A DNA stretch of 64,000 nucleotides, taken from positions 868,001 to 932,000 of the forward strand of contig NZ_CP130060.1 of the NCBI RefSeq assembly GCF_030644385.1, read 5' to 3'. The position numbers and the translations under genes are program-made. Below the pieces are notes generated by a model that was not told the DNA's origin, ran no database searches, and saw nothing but the letters and a program-made list of their open reading frames with translations. How positions within the stretch are numbered: the stretch's first letter is position 1; every line of letters begins with the position of its first letter. This DNA comes from Stomatobaculum sp. F0698 (GTDB lineage: Bacteria; Bacillota; Clostridia; Lachnospirales; Lachnospiraceae). Below, piece after piece: positions 8,656 to 15,545 of this stretch.

Positions 8656-9303
8656 ATGGCGACATGTGCGATTTGCGGTCAGAAAGTTATCTTAAAAAAG
8701 GCACTGGTCAGGGGGTTTAAGTACGTCTGTTATGATTGTGTGAAGGCGGCAGGCTACAATCCCTTCCTCTGGCTCGGCAATTTGAGAACGACAGTGCCGG
8801 AACTGAGAGAACGAATTTTAAAGTTTCATCCCGAGCGCGAGCCGTTTTTGCTTCGCGAGCCCGAAGTTCCAAGCGGGTCGCAGACAGAGGTCAAGCATAT
8901 TCGGGACTGGTGGGGAATGATTCCGTACTGCGCCATTTGCGGTCGGAAAGTTCAATTCAATAAAGTTATGGTCAAAGGGCATCACTATGTCTGCTTTGAT
9001 TGTGTGAAAGCTGCCGGCTACAATCCCTTCCTCTGGCTAGACAGCTGGAGGACGACAGCGCAGGAACTGAAGGAACGAATTGTAATGCTTCATCCCGAGC
9101 GGGAGTCGTTGTTGCCGCGTGAGCCCATCCCCCCGAGCGATGAGGAGTGTTATCTCGAGTGTCTCGGAACCGAGATTAAAAAGAGGCAAGAGAAAAACCG
9201 GCAAAAGAGAGGGGAAATAGGGCTGGGAACGATCATTCTGGCTGCGTTGCTGCTCACGCCGTTTGGTGTACTGTCCGAGCTCATGAAGGATAAAAAGCGA
9301 TAA
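8656..9303 (+). CDS. Membrane protein with two duplicated zinc-ribbon modules (DUF4428-like)
   Basis: ATG 8656 is chosen for its GGAGGAG ribosome site; the product has 215 residues. Two near-identical modules lie at about residues 3-60 and 91-150. Each has CAICGxKV, a YVCxDC pair and VKAAGYNPFLWL, so each can bind one zinc through four Cys, followed by a helix ending xELxERI. The C-terminus is basic, then has a membrane span (GTIILAALLLTPFGVLSEL) and a KDKKR tail. The CAICG...VCxDC pattern resembles DUF4428. I know no function; the tail-anchored layout suggests a cytoplasmic sensor or scaffold on the membrane. Confidence 0.7.
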   Translation: MATCAICGQKVILKKALVRGFKYVCYDCVKAAGYNPFLWLGNLRTTVPELRERILKFHPEREPFLLREPEVPSGSQTEVKHIRDWWGMIPYCAICGRKVQFNKVMVKGHHYVCFDCVKAAGYNPFLWLDSWRTTAQELKERIVMLHPERESLLPREPIPPSDEECYLECLGTEIKKRQEKNRQKRGEIGLGTIILAALLLTPFGVLSELMKDKKR

Positions 9304-9549
9304 AATACTGCAATACTGCAATTTTCTTCTTGAAATACTGTATGCGGTGACGGAAGCGGAGGCACCGCGCATTCCGCTTGTGCGAGACGCATATGCGCAC
9401 ACGGAGATTGAATCGAGACGAGTCGCTGCGTTTCAGGCAGATTCCCGGGAATTGACGCAGACAAATTTTGTTTGATTTTGCGTTAGAAAATTTCACTTTC
9501 GCTACGCATAGCGCTTGATTTGTCCATAGGCGGAAACTATAATGAAAAC
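9304..9549. other. Gene-free stretch upstream of the structured RNA
   Basis: There is no credible gene. A short tandem repeat (ATACTGCA twice, near 9306-9321) and a small hairpin CGCTA-CGCA-TAGCG just upstream of the 9515 promoter are the only structures seen. Confidence 0.45.
9515..9543 (+). promoter_or_regulatory. Promoter of the ~180-nt structured RNA
   Basis: TTGATT (9515-9520), an exact 17-bp spacer and a consensus TATAAT (9538-9543). Transcription should start near 9550. Confidence 0.75.
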
Positions 9550-9731
9550 AGGGAGTCGGAGCTTTCTGCGCAGTAGATGCCCCGGATACGCAACACAGAT
9601 AGCTGTCATAAAAAGTACAAACGAAAGCGGTTTGGACTTAACTTTGATAAGGAACGGTTACATGAGTGACACGTTTTCGTCTCACGCCATAGGAAAGAAC
9701 GGTCACGCATTGCGGAACCGTTCTTTTTTAG
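9550..9731 (+). ncRNA. Candidate riboswitch or leader RNA upstream of the DMT permease
   Basis: The region lies between a good promoter and an intrinsic terminator, has no ribosome-site-backed ORF, and is rich in local hairpins: ACAG/CTGT near 9594 and GTGA-ACG/CGT-TCAC at about 9665-9684. Two similar segments (9649-9659 and 9694-9703) can each pair with the terminator's 3' arm (9716-9726), so two exclusive folds are possible. The permease start is 95 bp after the terminator, as in riboswitch attenuators. I could not match it to a known class, including the ykkC/guanidine classes often found before small DMT exporters. A free-standing small RNA is the alternative. Confidence 0.45.
9694..9731 (+). 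terminator. Intrinsic terminator ending the structured RNA
   Basis: A 10-bp stem AAAGAACGGT/ACCGTTCTTT (9694-9703 / 9717-9726) is followed by four T. Confidence 0.8.
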
Positions 9732-9825
9732 TCCAAAAAACAGCTGTCAAACTTGCTTGCGCATAGTGTTTACCTGTGTATCTGACAGGAAGTCTTAGAA
9801 AGAGATAATCTTCGGAGGAAGTAAG

Positions 9826-10254
9826 ATGTGGGAGATGCTTTGGCCTTTGCTCTTGATTGTGGGATCGAACTGTTTTTACAACATTTGCACGAAATCGATG
9901 CCGGAGGGCGCGAATACCTTCGGTGCGCTCACCATCACCTATCTTGCTGCCGGGGTAGTATCGGCGGCTCTGTTTCTTGCGAGCGTCAAACCGAACGCCC
10001 TGCTTCCGGAACTCGGCAAGGCGAACTGGACTTCGTATGTCTTGGGACTGTCGATTGTGGGAATTGAGGTCGGGTATGTGTTTCTGTACCGCTCCGGCTG
10101 GAAGGTGAGCAACGGTGCGCTGACATCGAGTATGTGTCTCGCCCTCGCGCTGCTGGTAATCGGCTTTCTGGTCTACCGGGAGCACATCAGCATCAAACAG
10201 CTCGCCGGCATCCTGGTCTGCGGACTGGGGTTACTTTTGATTAACAAGGGTTGA
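9826..10254 (+). CDS. Small DMT/EamA-family permease (single 5-TM half)
   Basis: ATG 9826 follows CGGAGGAAG. The 142-residue product is almost all membrane: five spans at about residues 4-20, 31-50, 66-90, 100-118 and 122-141. It ends with a loop plus GILVCGLGLLLI, the typical last helix of an EamA repeat. Normal EamA proteins have ten spans; single-repeat forms are thought to work as dimers. Substrate is unknown; members export drugs or metabolites. It is monocistronic, with a candidate regulatory RNA before it and a terminator after it. Confidence 0.8.
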   Translation: MWEMLWPLLLIVGSNCFYNICTKSMPEGANTFGALTITYLAAGVVSAALFLASVKPNALLPELGKANWTSYVLGLSIVGIEVGYVFLYRSGWKVSNGALTSSMCLALALLVIGFLVYREHISIKQLAGILVCGLGLLLINKG

Positions 10255-10268
10255 GGAAAATAGATTTC

Positions 10269-10313
10269 TTGCGCCGATTTCCCGGGAGGTGCCGGGCGGT
10301 CGGCGCAATTTTT
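10269..10313 (+). terminator. Terminator of the DMT permease
   Basis: The 9-bp stem TTGCGCCGA/TCGGCGCAA (10269-10277 / 10300-10308) is followed by TTTTT. Confidence 0.8.
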
Positions 10314-10318
10314 GACTC

Positions 10319-10347
10319 TTGACATATTCTACAAGTGGAACTAGACT
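10319..10347 (+). promoter_or_regulatory. Promoter of the PadR-redox operon
   Basis: TTGACA (10319-10324), a 17-bp spacer and TAGACT (10342-10347). Confidence 0.7.
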
Positions 10348-10376
10348 GTGGTTAAGATATTCAACAAGTGGAATTA
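10324..10376 (+). repeat. Paired operator-like direct repeats at the padR promoter
   Basis: A 20-bp word (ATATTCWACAAGTGGAAYTA) occurs at 10324-10343 and 10357-10376, matching at 18 of 20 positions. The offset is 33 bp, about three helical turns, so both copies face the same side of DNA. Each contains a pseudo-palindrome TTCWAC-AA-GTGGAA. The first fills the promoter spacer and the second lies at the transcription start, the layout expected of an autorepressor. Confidence 0.7.
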
Positions 10377-10394
10377 TATAAGAGGAGAAAATCG

Positions 10395-10955
10395 ATGTTA
10401 AAGCACGGAATTCTGGGGCTGTTGAGCTACGGAGACATGACGGGCTATCAAATTATGACCGTATTCCGGGATTCTCTGAGCCACTTCTGGGTTGCGCAGA
10501 CGAGTCAGATTTACCGGGAACTGCAAGGCCTCGAAAAGAACGGGTGGATTGCGGCGGTGCATGTGGAGCAGGCGGGAAAACCGGATAAAAATGTCTTATC
10601 GATCACCGCAGCGGGACGAGAAGAGCTGCTTCGCTGGCTTCGGGAGGATACGAACAGGAGTCTGGTCCGCAATGCCATGCTCATGAAAACCTTTTTTCGT
10701 GGCGAATGCGATTTGGATGAGAACATCGCTTATTTTAAGTCCCTGCCGGAACAGGAATGTCTCTTTACGAAAGAGAGCGGGGAGGCGGAGGCGGTCAGCG
10801 ACCAATATCGGGATATGCTGAACCTGCCTGAAAAAGCACTGTTCTGGAAGTTTACGATTCGCTTCGGCGTTATGTATGAGGAGATGGTGCGCGCCTGGTG
10901 CGAGGAGTGCATACGCGAATTGGAGGGTTTAAAGCATGAAGATACTGCTGATTAA
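10395..10955 (+). CDS. PadR-family transcriptional regulator
   Basis: ATG 10395 follows AGAGGAGAAA; the extension back to 10368 overlaps the operator repeats and is rejected. The N-terminus is the PadR winged helix (LKHGILGLLSYGDMTGYQI, SQIYRELQGLEKNGWI, then the wing GKPDKNVLSITAAGREEL). A longer C-terminal helical part (about residues 95-175) puts it in the two-domain PadR/Vir group that dimerises through this region. The gene overlaps the next by 20 bp, so it probably controls the downstream flavoprotein. Inducer unknown, possibly a toxic aromatic or a redox compound. Confidence 0.9.
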   Translation: MLKHGILGLLSYGDMTGYQIMTVFRDSLSHFWVAQTSQIYRELQGLEKNGWIAAVHVEQAGKPDKNVLSITAAGREELLRWLREDTNRSLVRNAMLMKTFFRGECDLDENIAYFKSLPEQECLFTKESGEAEAVSDQYRDMLNLPEKALFWKFTIRFGVMYEEMVRAWCEECIRELEGLKHEDTAD

Positions 10956-12573
10956 CGGAAGTCCCAAGGGCGCTAAGAGTAACTCGCTCCGTCTCGCACA
11001 CAGCTTTCTCGATGGCATACGCGAACATGAGAGCGAACGAAAGAGGGAGGTCGAGGTCGAAGAGCTGCATCTGAGCACGCTTCGGATTGCGCCCTGCAAG
11101 GGCTGCTTTGCCTGCTGGAAGCAGACGCCCGGAACTTGCTGCATGGAAGACGATATGCAGACCGTGATTGAGGGGCTGCTCTCCGCAAATCTGGTCATCT
11201 GGAGTTTTCCGCTTTATTACTACAGTGTGCCGGGGCCGCTCAAAACTCTGATTGACCGCCAGCTGCCCATGAGCCTGCCGTTTATGTCCGAGAGCAGAGA
11301 CGGAAACGGGAGCGGCGGGCATCCCTCCCGCTATGACAGAAGCGGGATTAGACATGTGCTCATTTCGACCTGCGGCTTTTATTCGGCTGAGGGTAATTAC
11401 GACAGTGTAACGCGGATGTTTGACCATGTGCTGGGACAGGAGAAGTACACGAGCATCTTCTGCGGGCAGGGCGAATTGTTCCGCGTAAAAGAACTCTCCG
11501 CAAGAACTGATGCCTATCTCGCTGCGGTGCGGCAGGCAGGAAAAGAATATGCGGCAGGCGCTATCCGAGAGGAAACCGAGATGAAGCTCAAAGCTCTGCT
11601 GTATCCGAGAGAAATCTTTGAAAAAATGGCGGATGCGAGCTGGGGGATTTCGAAAGACAGCGGTGAAAAGGAAGAAGAGAGCCTCATCTTTACCAGGCAG
11701 ATGGCGGCGCTCTACAACAGGGACCGCTTTGACGGACGGGAGCGGGTGCTCGAGATCTGTTATACGGATCTCGGAAAAACCTATCAGATTAAGCTCGGAA
11801 AGGACGGCGCAGAGGTACTGACGGACGAAAGTCTACGTGCCACCACCCGCATCGACACCCCCTTTTCGGTCTGGCTTGCTCTTTCCAGAGGAGAGATGCG
11901 GGGCGATGAGGCGCTCGCGAAACACCTGTATACCGTGAGCGGTGATTTTTCACTTATGATGAACTGGGACCGCTATTTCGGCACGGAGGAGCAGGCAGAA
12001 AACACACGGCCGGTTGTGAAACTTACAACGAAAAAAAAGCCACCGAGCATGCAGAATATGCTGCTCGCCTGGATTGCGCTCTGGGTTGCCGTATCGGTAG
12101 AGCCGAGGATAGGAGCGCTCATCACCCTCGGTGTATGTTCGTTTCTTCCGCTTATCACGGAGCGCTATGAATTATGCCGCTACGACAGACTCTCGTTTGC
12201 GGTGGTGGCAGGGCTTGCCATCTATGCCGCTGCCACGGGAAACGGCCTACAAGCGGTGTGCGCAGGTTATTTGGCTTTCGGGTGTTTGTGGCTCGGTTTT
12301 TGTTTTACAAAAGAACCGCTCTGCGCAGCCTATGTAAAGTACCGCTACGGAAGGGATGCGCTTCAAAATCCCATCTTTATGCGAACCAATTACATTCTTG
12401 CGGCTGCCTGGGGAGTGGTCTATATCGTGATTGCGATTGTCAGCTATTATCTGAGCGGTAAAGTCCCGGCTTTGGTGCTCAGCATTGTGGTGCAGGCGAT
12501 ACCGATTCTCATGGGACTCTTTACGGCTTGGTTCCAAAACTGGTACCCCGCAAGAGTTGCGGCGGGGAAGTGA
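10936..12573 (+). CDS. FMN reductase-SCP2-membrane fusion protein
   Basis: The 545-residue protein has three parts. Residues 1 to about 190 are an NADPH-dependent FMN reductase/flavodoxin-like fold (LLINGSPKGAKSNS phosphate loop, SFPLYYYSVPGPLK). They carry C54-x2-C57-x2-C60-x7-C68, close to the compact cluster motif of iron-sulfur flavoproteins. Residues about 255-350 look like an SCP2 lipid-binding domain (LGKTYQIKLGKDGAEV, TPFSVWLALSRGEM, SGDFSLM). Residues about 368-540 hold five or six membrane spans. The gene overlaps padR and should be co-transcribed with it. A membrane-tethered flavin electron donor acting on a lipophilic substrate is a reasonable inference; the substrate is unknown. 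Confidence 0.75.
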   Translation: MKILLINGSPKGAKSNSLRLAHSFLDGIREHESERKREVEVEELHLSTLRIAPCKGCFACWKQTPGTCCMEDDMQTVIEGLLSANLVIWSFPLYYYSVPGPLKTLIDRQLPMSLPFMSESRDGNGSGGHPSRYDRSGIRHVLISTCGFYSAEGNYDSVTRMFDHVLGQEKYTSIFCGQGELFRVKELSARTDAYLAAVRQAGKEYAAGAIREETEMKLKALLYPREIFEKMADASWGISKDSGEKEEESLIFTRQMAALYNRDRFDGRERVLEICYTDLGKTYQIKLGKDGAEVLTDESLRATTRIDTPFSVWLALSRGEMRGDEALAKHLYTVSGDFSLMMNWDRYFGTEEQAENTRPVVKLTTKKKPPSMQNMLLAWIALWVAVSVEPRIGALITLGVCSFLPLITERYELCRYDRLSFAVVAGLAIYAAATGNGLQAVCAGYLAFGCLWLGFCFTKEPLCAAYVKYRYGRDALQNPIFMRTNYILAAAWGVVYIVIAIVSYYLSGKVPALVLSIVVQAIPILMGLFTAWFQNWYPARVAAGK

Positions 12574-12580
12574 GACAACT

Positions 12581-13339
12581 ATGATAGGAATCTATTTCAG
12601 CGGAACCGGAAACACGAAGCACTGCGTCGAAACGCTGATTTCTTTGCTCGACGCTTCGGCGCAGTGTTTTCCGATTGAATATACCGGGGTTGAGAATGTA
12701 ATCGCCAAGCATGACAGCCTTGTTTTGGGGTATCCGACCCAATTTTCCAATGCACCGTTTATGATGCGTGATTTTATTGACAAACACCGCTCACTGTGGA
12801 ACGGGAAAGCGATTTTTATACTCAATACCATGGGACTGTTCAGCGGTGACGGAACCGGATGTACCGCGAGACTTCTGAAGAAGTACGGCGCGACCGTTCT
12901 CGGCGGTCTGCAAATCAAAATGCCGGATTCCGTTTGTGACAGCAGGCTCCTAAAAAAGAGTACGGAAGAGAACAGACGGATTGTCCGAGAGGCAAATGCG
13001 CGTATTGTGCTTGCAGCGGAACGAATACGGAAGGGAAAATATCCGCGCGAAGGTTTATCGATGATAGCGCACTTCAAGGGGTTGTTTGGGCAGAGACTAT
13101 GGTTTTATCGAAAGACGGCGGGATACACAGATCAGCTGAAAATAAGCAGTGCATGCATCGGTTGCGGCGTGTGCAGTGAGGTCTGTCCCATGGGAAATAT
13201 CCGAATGCAAAGCAAGCGGGCCGTTTCCGGGAATCGGTGTACCATGTGTTACCGTTGCATCAGTCTATGTCCGAAAAAGGCAATTACCTTGCTCGGAAAG
13301 CGGGTGATCGAGCAATGCCGTTACGAAAAGTATGAGTGA
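12581..13339 (+). CDS. EFR1-type flavodoxin-ferredoxin fusion protein
   Basis: ATG 12581 gives 252 residues. The N-terminus is a flavodoxin domain with the FMN loop FSGTGNT. The C-terminus holds two [4Fe-4S] motifs, CIGCGVCSEVCP (near residue 192) and CTMCYRCISLCP (near 223). This is the EFR1 layout common in anaerobic Firmicutes, a soluble electron carrier. It starts 8 bp after the FMN reductase-SCP2 gene, so the two probably form one redox unit under PadR control, with this protein delivering or receiving electrons. No clear ribosome site beyond GGGGAAG is visible. Confidence 0.85.
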   Translation: MIGIYFSGTGNTKHCVETLISLLDASAQCFPIEYTGVENVIAKHDSLVLGYPTQFSNAPFMMRDFIDKHRSLWNGKAIFILNTMGLFSGDGTGCTARLLKKYGATVLGGLQIKMPDSVCDSRLLKKSTEENRRIVREANARIVLAAERIRKGKYPREGLSMIAHFKGLFGQRLWFYRKTAGYTDQLKISSACIGCGVCSEVCPMGNIRMQSKRAVSGNRCTMCYRCISLCPKKAITLLGKRVIEQCRYEKYE

Positions 13340-13431
13340 TGTGCCTTACATCGCTCCTATGTATATCATTATCGTCGGGGATATAAACGTAGGGCAATGT
13401 ATTGTAAACTTACGCTTTAACAGGATTCCTT

Positions 13432-13779
13432 TCAAATCACGAGTTTCGAGGCAGGAGAGGCCTCTAAGGTGTCTTCGATATACTGATTGATAGACATCTG
13501 GTGTGCGGTTGCATAAAGAAAGAGTTTTTTATGAAGCGCAGGGGAGAGTCGAATATTAAAACTGCCTTTAAAAGCAAGTTCAGGTTTCTTTCCTTCTTCC
13601 TTGCAATGTTCCAGATAGGTATCAACGGCATCATGAAAATCATTCAAAAGTTCCTTGGCAGATTCGCCCTCATACGAGATAAGAGAACGAATTCCCATGA
13701 CTTTACCGAAAAAAATACCGTCTTCCTCTGAAAACTCGACGCTACCTACATATCCTTTATACTGAATGGTATTATTCAT
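13432..13779 (-). CDS. hicB: HicB-family antitoxin
   Basis: The 115-residue protein has a HicB fold: a partial RNase-H-like N-terminal half (YKGYVGSVEFSEEDGIFFGKV, then YEGESAKELLNDFHDAVDTYL) and a C-terminal ribbon-helix-helix DNA-binding segment (SFNIRLSPALHKKLFLYA, NQYIEDTLE). It neutralises HicA and represses the operon. It is downstream of hicA and overlaps it by 4 bp (ATGA). The order toxin then antitoxin is the usual one for hicAB. Confidence 0.92.
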   Translation of the reverse strand: MNNTIQYKGYVGSVEFSEEDGIFFGKVMGIRSLISYEGESAKELLNDFHDAVDTYLEHCKEEGKKPELAFKGSFNIRLSPALHKKLFLYATAHQMSINQYIEDTLEASPASKLVI

Positions 13780-14030
13780 ATAAGCCCCTCCTCTGTCAGC
13801 AGTGTAATGAGCTGTTTCACCTGATAACTTTTCAGCTCGTTTCCGGGATGTGGTTTGTGAAGCAAGATGCTTCCGTGTTCCTTGCTGGAAAAGATAATAC
13901 GGGAACCGCTTGTTTTGCCTTTATTTGAGCACGCATAGTCAAAGTATTTCAGTAGTGATTCAGCTTCATCAAAAGTAAAGTCCTTTGGATTAGACTTAAG
14001 GCGCTGAATCAGTTTCTCTTTTTGTCCCAT
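13776..14030 (-). CDS. hicA: HicA-family mRNA interferase toxin
   Basis: ATG 14030 follows GGAGGT on the minus strand; the 84-residue length is normal. The dsRBD-like fold is seen in LIQRLKSNPKDFTFDEAESL, GSRIIF and ILLHKPHPGNELKSYQVKQL. Instead of GSH it has GSR, with conserved His residues in the HKPHP segment, as in the Firmicutes subgroup. It should cleave mRNA when HicB is lost. The promoter and operator lie directly upstream. Confidence 0.9.
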   Translation of the reverse strand: MGQKEKLIQRLKSNPKDFTFDEAESLLKYFDYACSNKGKTSGSRIIFSSKEHGSILLHKPHPGNELKSYQVKQLITLLTEEGLI

Positions 14031-14052
14031 CGGATTTACCTCCGTCATTGAA

Positions 14053-14097
14053 AGTATAGACGATAGCGCTGCCCCATGCAACTATTTTTAGTTGCAT
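14053..14097 (-). promoter_or_regulatory. hicAB promoter with a palindromic operator over the -35
   Basis: On the minus strand TTGCAT (14081-14076), a 17-bp spacer and TATACT (14058-14053) form a good promoter. A perfect 9-bp inverted repeat (ATGCAACTA / TAGTTGCAT, 14076-14084 and 14089-14097, 4-bp centre) contains the -35. This fits binding by the ribbon-helix-helix domain of HicB. Confidence 0.8.
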
Positions 14098-14120
14098 ACT
14101 CGAAGGCAGGTAAAAAGCCC

Positions 14121-14149
14121 TTGAATTGCCGCCTCTGAAATGCTATACT
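14121..14149 (+). promoter_or_regulatory. Promoter of tRNA-Leu
   Basis: TTGAAT (14121-14126), a 17-bp spacer and TATACT (14144-14149) with an extended TGC. It lies 10 bp before the tRNA. Confidence 0.8.
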
Positions 14150-14159
14150 CTGCCGGTAA

Positions 14160-14242
14160 GCCGACATGTCGGAATGGCAGACGATGCAGACTCAAAATCT
14201 GTTGCTCGCAAGGGCGTGTGGGTTCAAGTCCCACTGTCGGCA
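14160..14242 (+). tRNA. tRNA-Leu (anticodon CAA)
   Basis: The acceptor stem is GCCGACA/TGTCGGC with discriminator A. The anticodon stem-loop GCAGA-CTCAAAA-TCTGT presents CAA, which reads UUG. A long variable arm (TGCTCGCAAGGGCGT region) marks it as a class II tRNA. The T arm is GTGGG-TTCAAGT-CCCAC. The 3' CCA is not encoded (GGC follows), so it must be added after transcription. Confidence 0.95.
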
Positions 14243-14250
14243 GGCAGAAT

Positions 14251-14296
14251 ACCGGTTGTTGTCCCAAGAGGGGGAGAACAGCCGGTTTTTATTTTT
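14251..14296 (+). terminator. tRNA-Leu terminator
   Basis: An imperfect hairpin closed by ACCGG/CCGGT (14251-14255 / 14282-14286) is followed by a T-rich run to 14296. Confidence 0.7.
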
Positions 14297-14342
14297 GCTT
14301 GCGCGTTCATTTGCGCAACATGCGGGCGGGGATGCGGTTCGG

Positions 14343-14371
14343 TTGACGGCGCGGAACTTCCCGCCTATACT
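14343..14371 (+). promoter_or_regulatory. Promoter of the lipoprotein gene
   Basis: TTGACG (14343-14348), a 17-bp spacer and TATACT (14366-14371), 37 bp before the start. Confidence 0.7.
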
Positions 14372-14407
14372 TACGGGGAACACGGAAACACACAGCGGAG
14401 GTGGACA

Positions 14408-15244
14408 ATGCATAAGAAAAAAATCGGAATGGTGTGTGCGGCTGCGCTTATGGCAGCGCTTTTGGCGACGGGCTGCGGAAAGAAGTCGTCCTCCAAGGTT
14501 GTTGAGACTTCGGCGGAGAACCGTGCGGCAGAGACGGCGGCGAGCGTGGCTGCAAGCTCCGGCAGCGCAGAGAGCAGTACCGCGGCGGGCAGTCAGGCGG
14601 CAGAGAAGCGAGCGCTGATTTCGGCCAAAACGGAAAGCTATCAGAAGGACAATATTTCCATCGGCTATCCGGTGGTCAGCGGTCTCACGGACAGCGCGCA
14701 GCAAGAAAAACTGAATACGCACTTAAAGGAGAATGCGCTCTCTCCGATTGAGGCCCTTCTTACCGACCCGACGAAGGATAAACTCACGGTGACGGCGGAG
14801 GTTATTTCGGCGGATGCGGACCGCGTGGTTGTGACTTACCGCGGCGAAATGCAGAGAAGCGGGGACACGGCACCGGTACAGCTCTTCTACAGCAACACCG
14901 TTGCGGTGAGAAGCCTGAAAGATCTCGGCCTTCGAGACGCGGTGGATGCGGACAGCATGGCAAACTATGCGCTCAGCGATGCGTTTGAGCTTGCGAACGC
15001 GGGAGAAAGTGAGGTCAATGCTTACAAGGCTTGGATTCAGGCGAACGGAAAGGATGCATTGCAGAAGAGTATCGCAGAGAAGCTCGAAGCTTCCGATTTT
15101 CCGCTCAAGAAGGGCGAAGACGGCAAGCTCAAGTGGCCGGAGAGCTTTAGCTATGTGAAGAACGGTGAGATTTATTTCTCGCTTTCACTGCCTGCGGAGT
15201 ACGGCTCTGTCGTGGTATTCAAGTATGATATGGTGACCAAGTAA
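14408..15244 (+). CDS. Predicted lipoprotein, DUF4163-like N-terminal part
   Basis: ATG 14408 follows GCGGAGGTGG; the open frame further upstream runs through the tRNA and is excluded. The 278-residue protein has a lipoprotein signal peptide (KKK, hydrophobic core, lipobox LLATGC), a Ser/Ala/Glu-rich linker, and a folded part from about residue 75. That part begins with YQKDNISIGYPVVSGL and a segment reminiscent of DUF4163 (as in RsiV and PdaC). The C-terminal half ends FSLSLPAEYGSVVVFKYD. It should sit on the outer face of the membrane. Function unknown. Confidence 0.75.
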   Translation: MHKKKIGMVCAAALMAALLATGCGKKSSSKVVETSAENRAAETAASVAASSGSAESSTAAGSQAAEKRALISAKTESYQKDNISIGYPVVSGLTDSAQQEKLNTHLKENALSPIEALLTDPTKDKLTVTAEVISADADRVVVTYRGEMQRSGDTAPVQLFYSNTVAVRSLKDLGLRDAVDADSMANYALSDAFELANAGESEVNAYKAWIQANGKDALQKSIAEKLEASDFPLKKGEDGKLKWPESFSYVKNGEIYFSLSLPAEYGSVVVFKYDMVTK

Positions 15245-15262
15245 ATAGACAGCTTCAAAATG

Positions 15263-15294
15263 AGGATGGGGCGTTTCTCGCCCCGTCCTTTTTT
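15263..15294 (+). terminator. Terminator of the lipoprotein gene
   Basis: A 10-bp GC-rich stem (15264-15273 / 15279-15288) with a TTTCT loop ends in six T. Confidence 0.9.
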
Positions 15295-15545
15295 GATAAC
15301 CTATTTTGGATAACATCGTGGGAATACATGAACCAAGTTGTAAGAAAAAGCCGATTTCATGCGAGATTTTGCGTCGGAACAAGAATATGACAACTGCGCG
15401 AATGTTTCGGAAAAATCAGATTATTTCGATGCTTTCGAGCCTGCTTCCGCAGGCGGGAAGAAGTGCCCCGGCGCGCTTGAAAGAGGGTGGATTCGGGCGT
15501 AAAATTATGACAGATTTACCTCCGAAGGGAGCGGGAGAAAAGAAT
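15295..15545. other. Untranslated region before galT
   Basis: The galT frame is open through here but the promoter at 15477-15505 places transcription start near 15512, so I regard it as non-coding. Confidence 0.5.
15477..15505 (+). promoter_or_regulatory. galT promoter
   Basis: TTGAAA (15477-15482), a 17-bp spacer and TAAAAT (15500-15505). Confidence 0.65.

Noticed and set aside
9542..9766. ORF of 74 codons covering the structured RNA
   Set aside because: Its start overlaps the -10 TATAAT, so it could not be translated from that promoter. It also runs through the intrinsic terminator.
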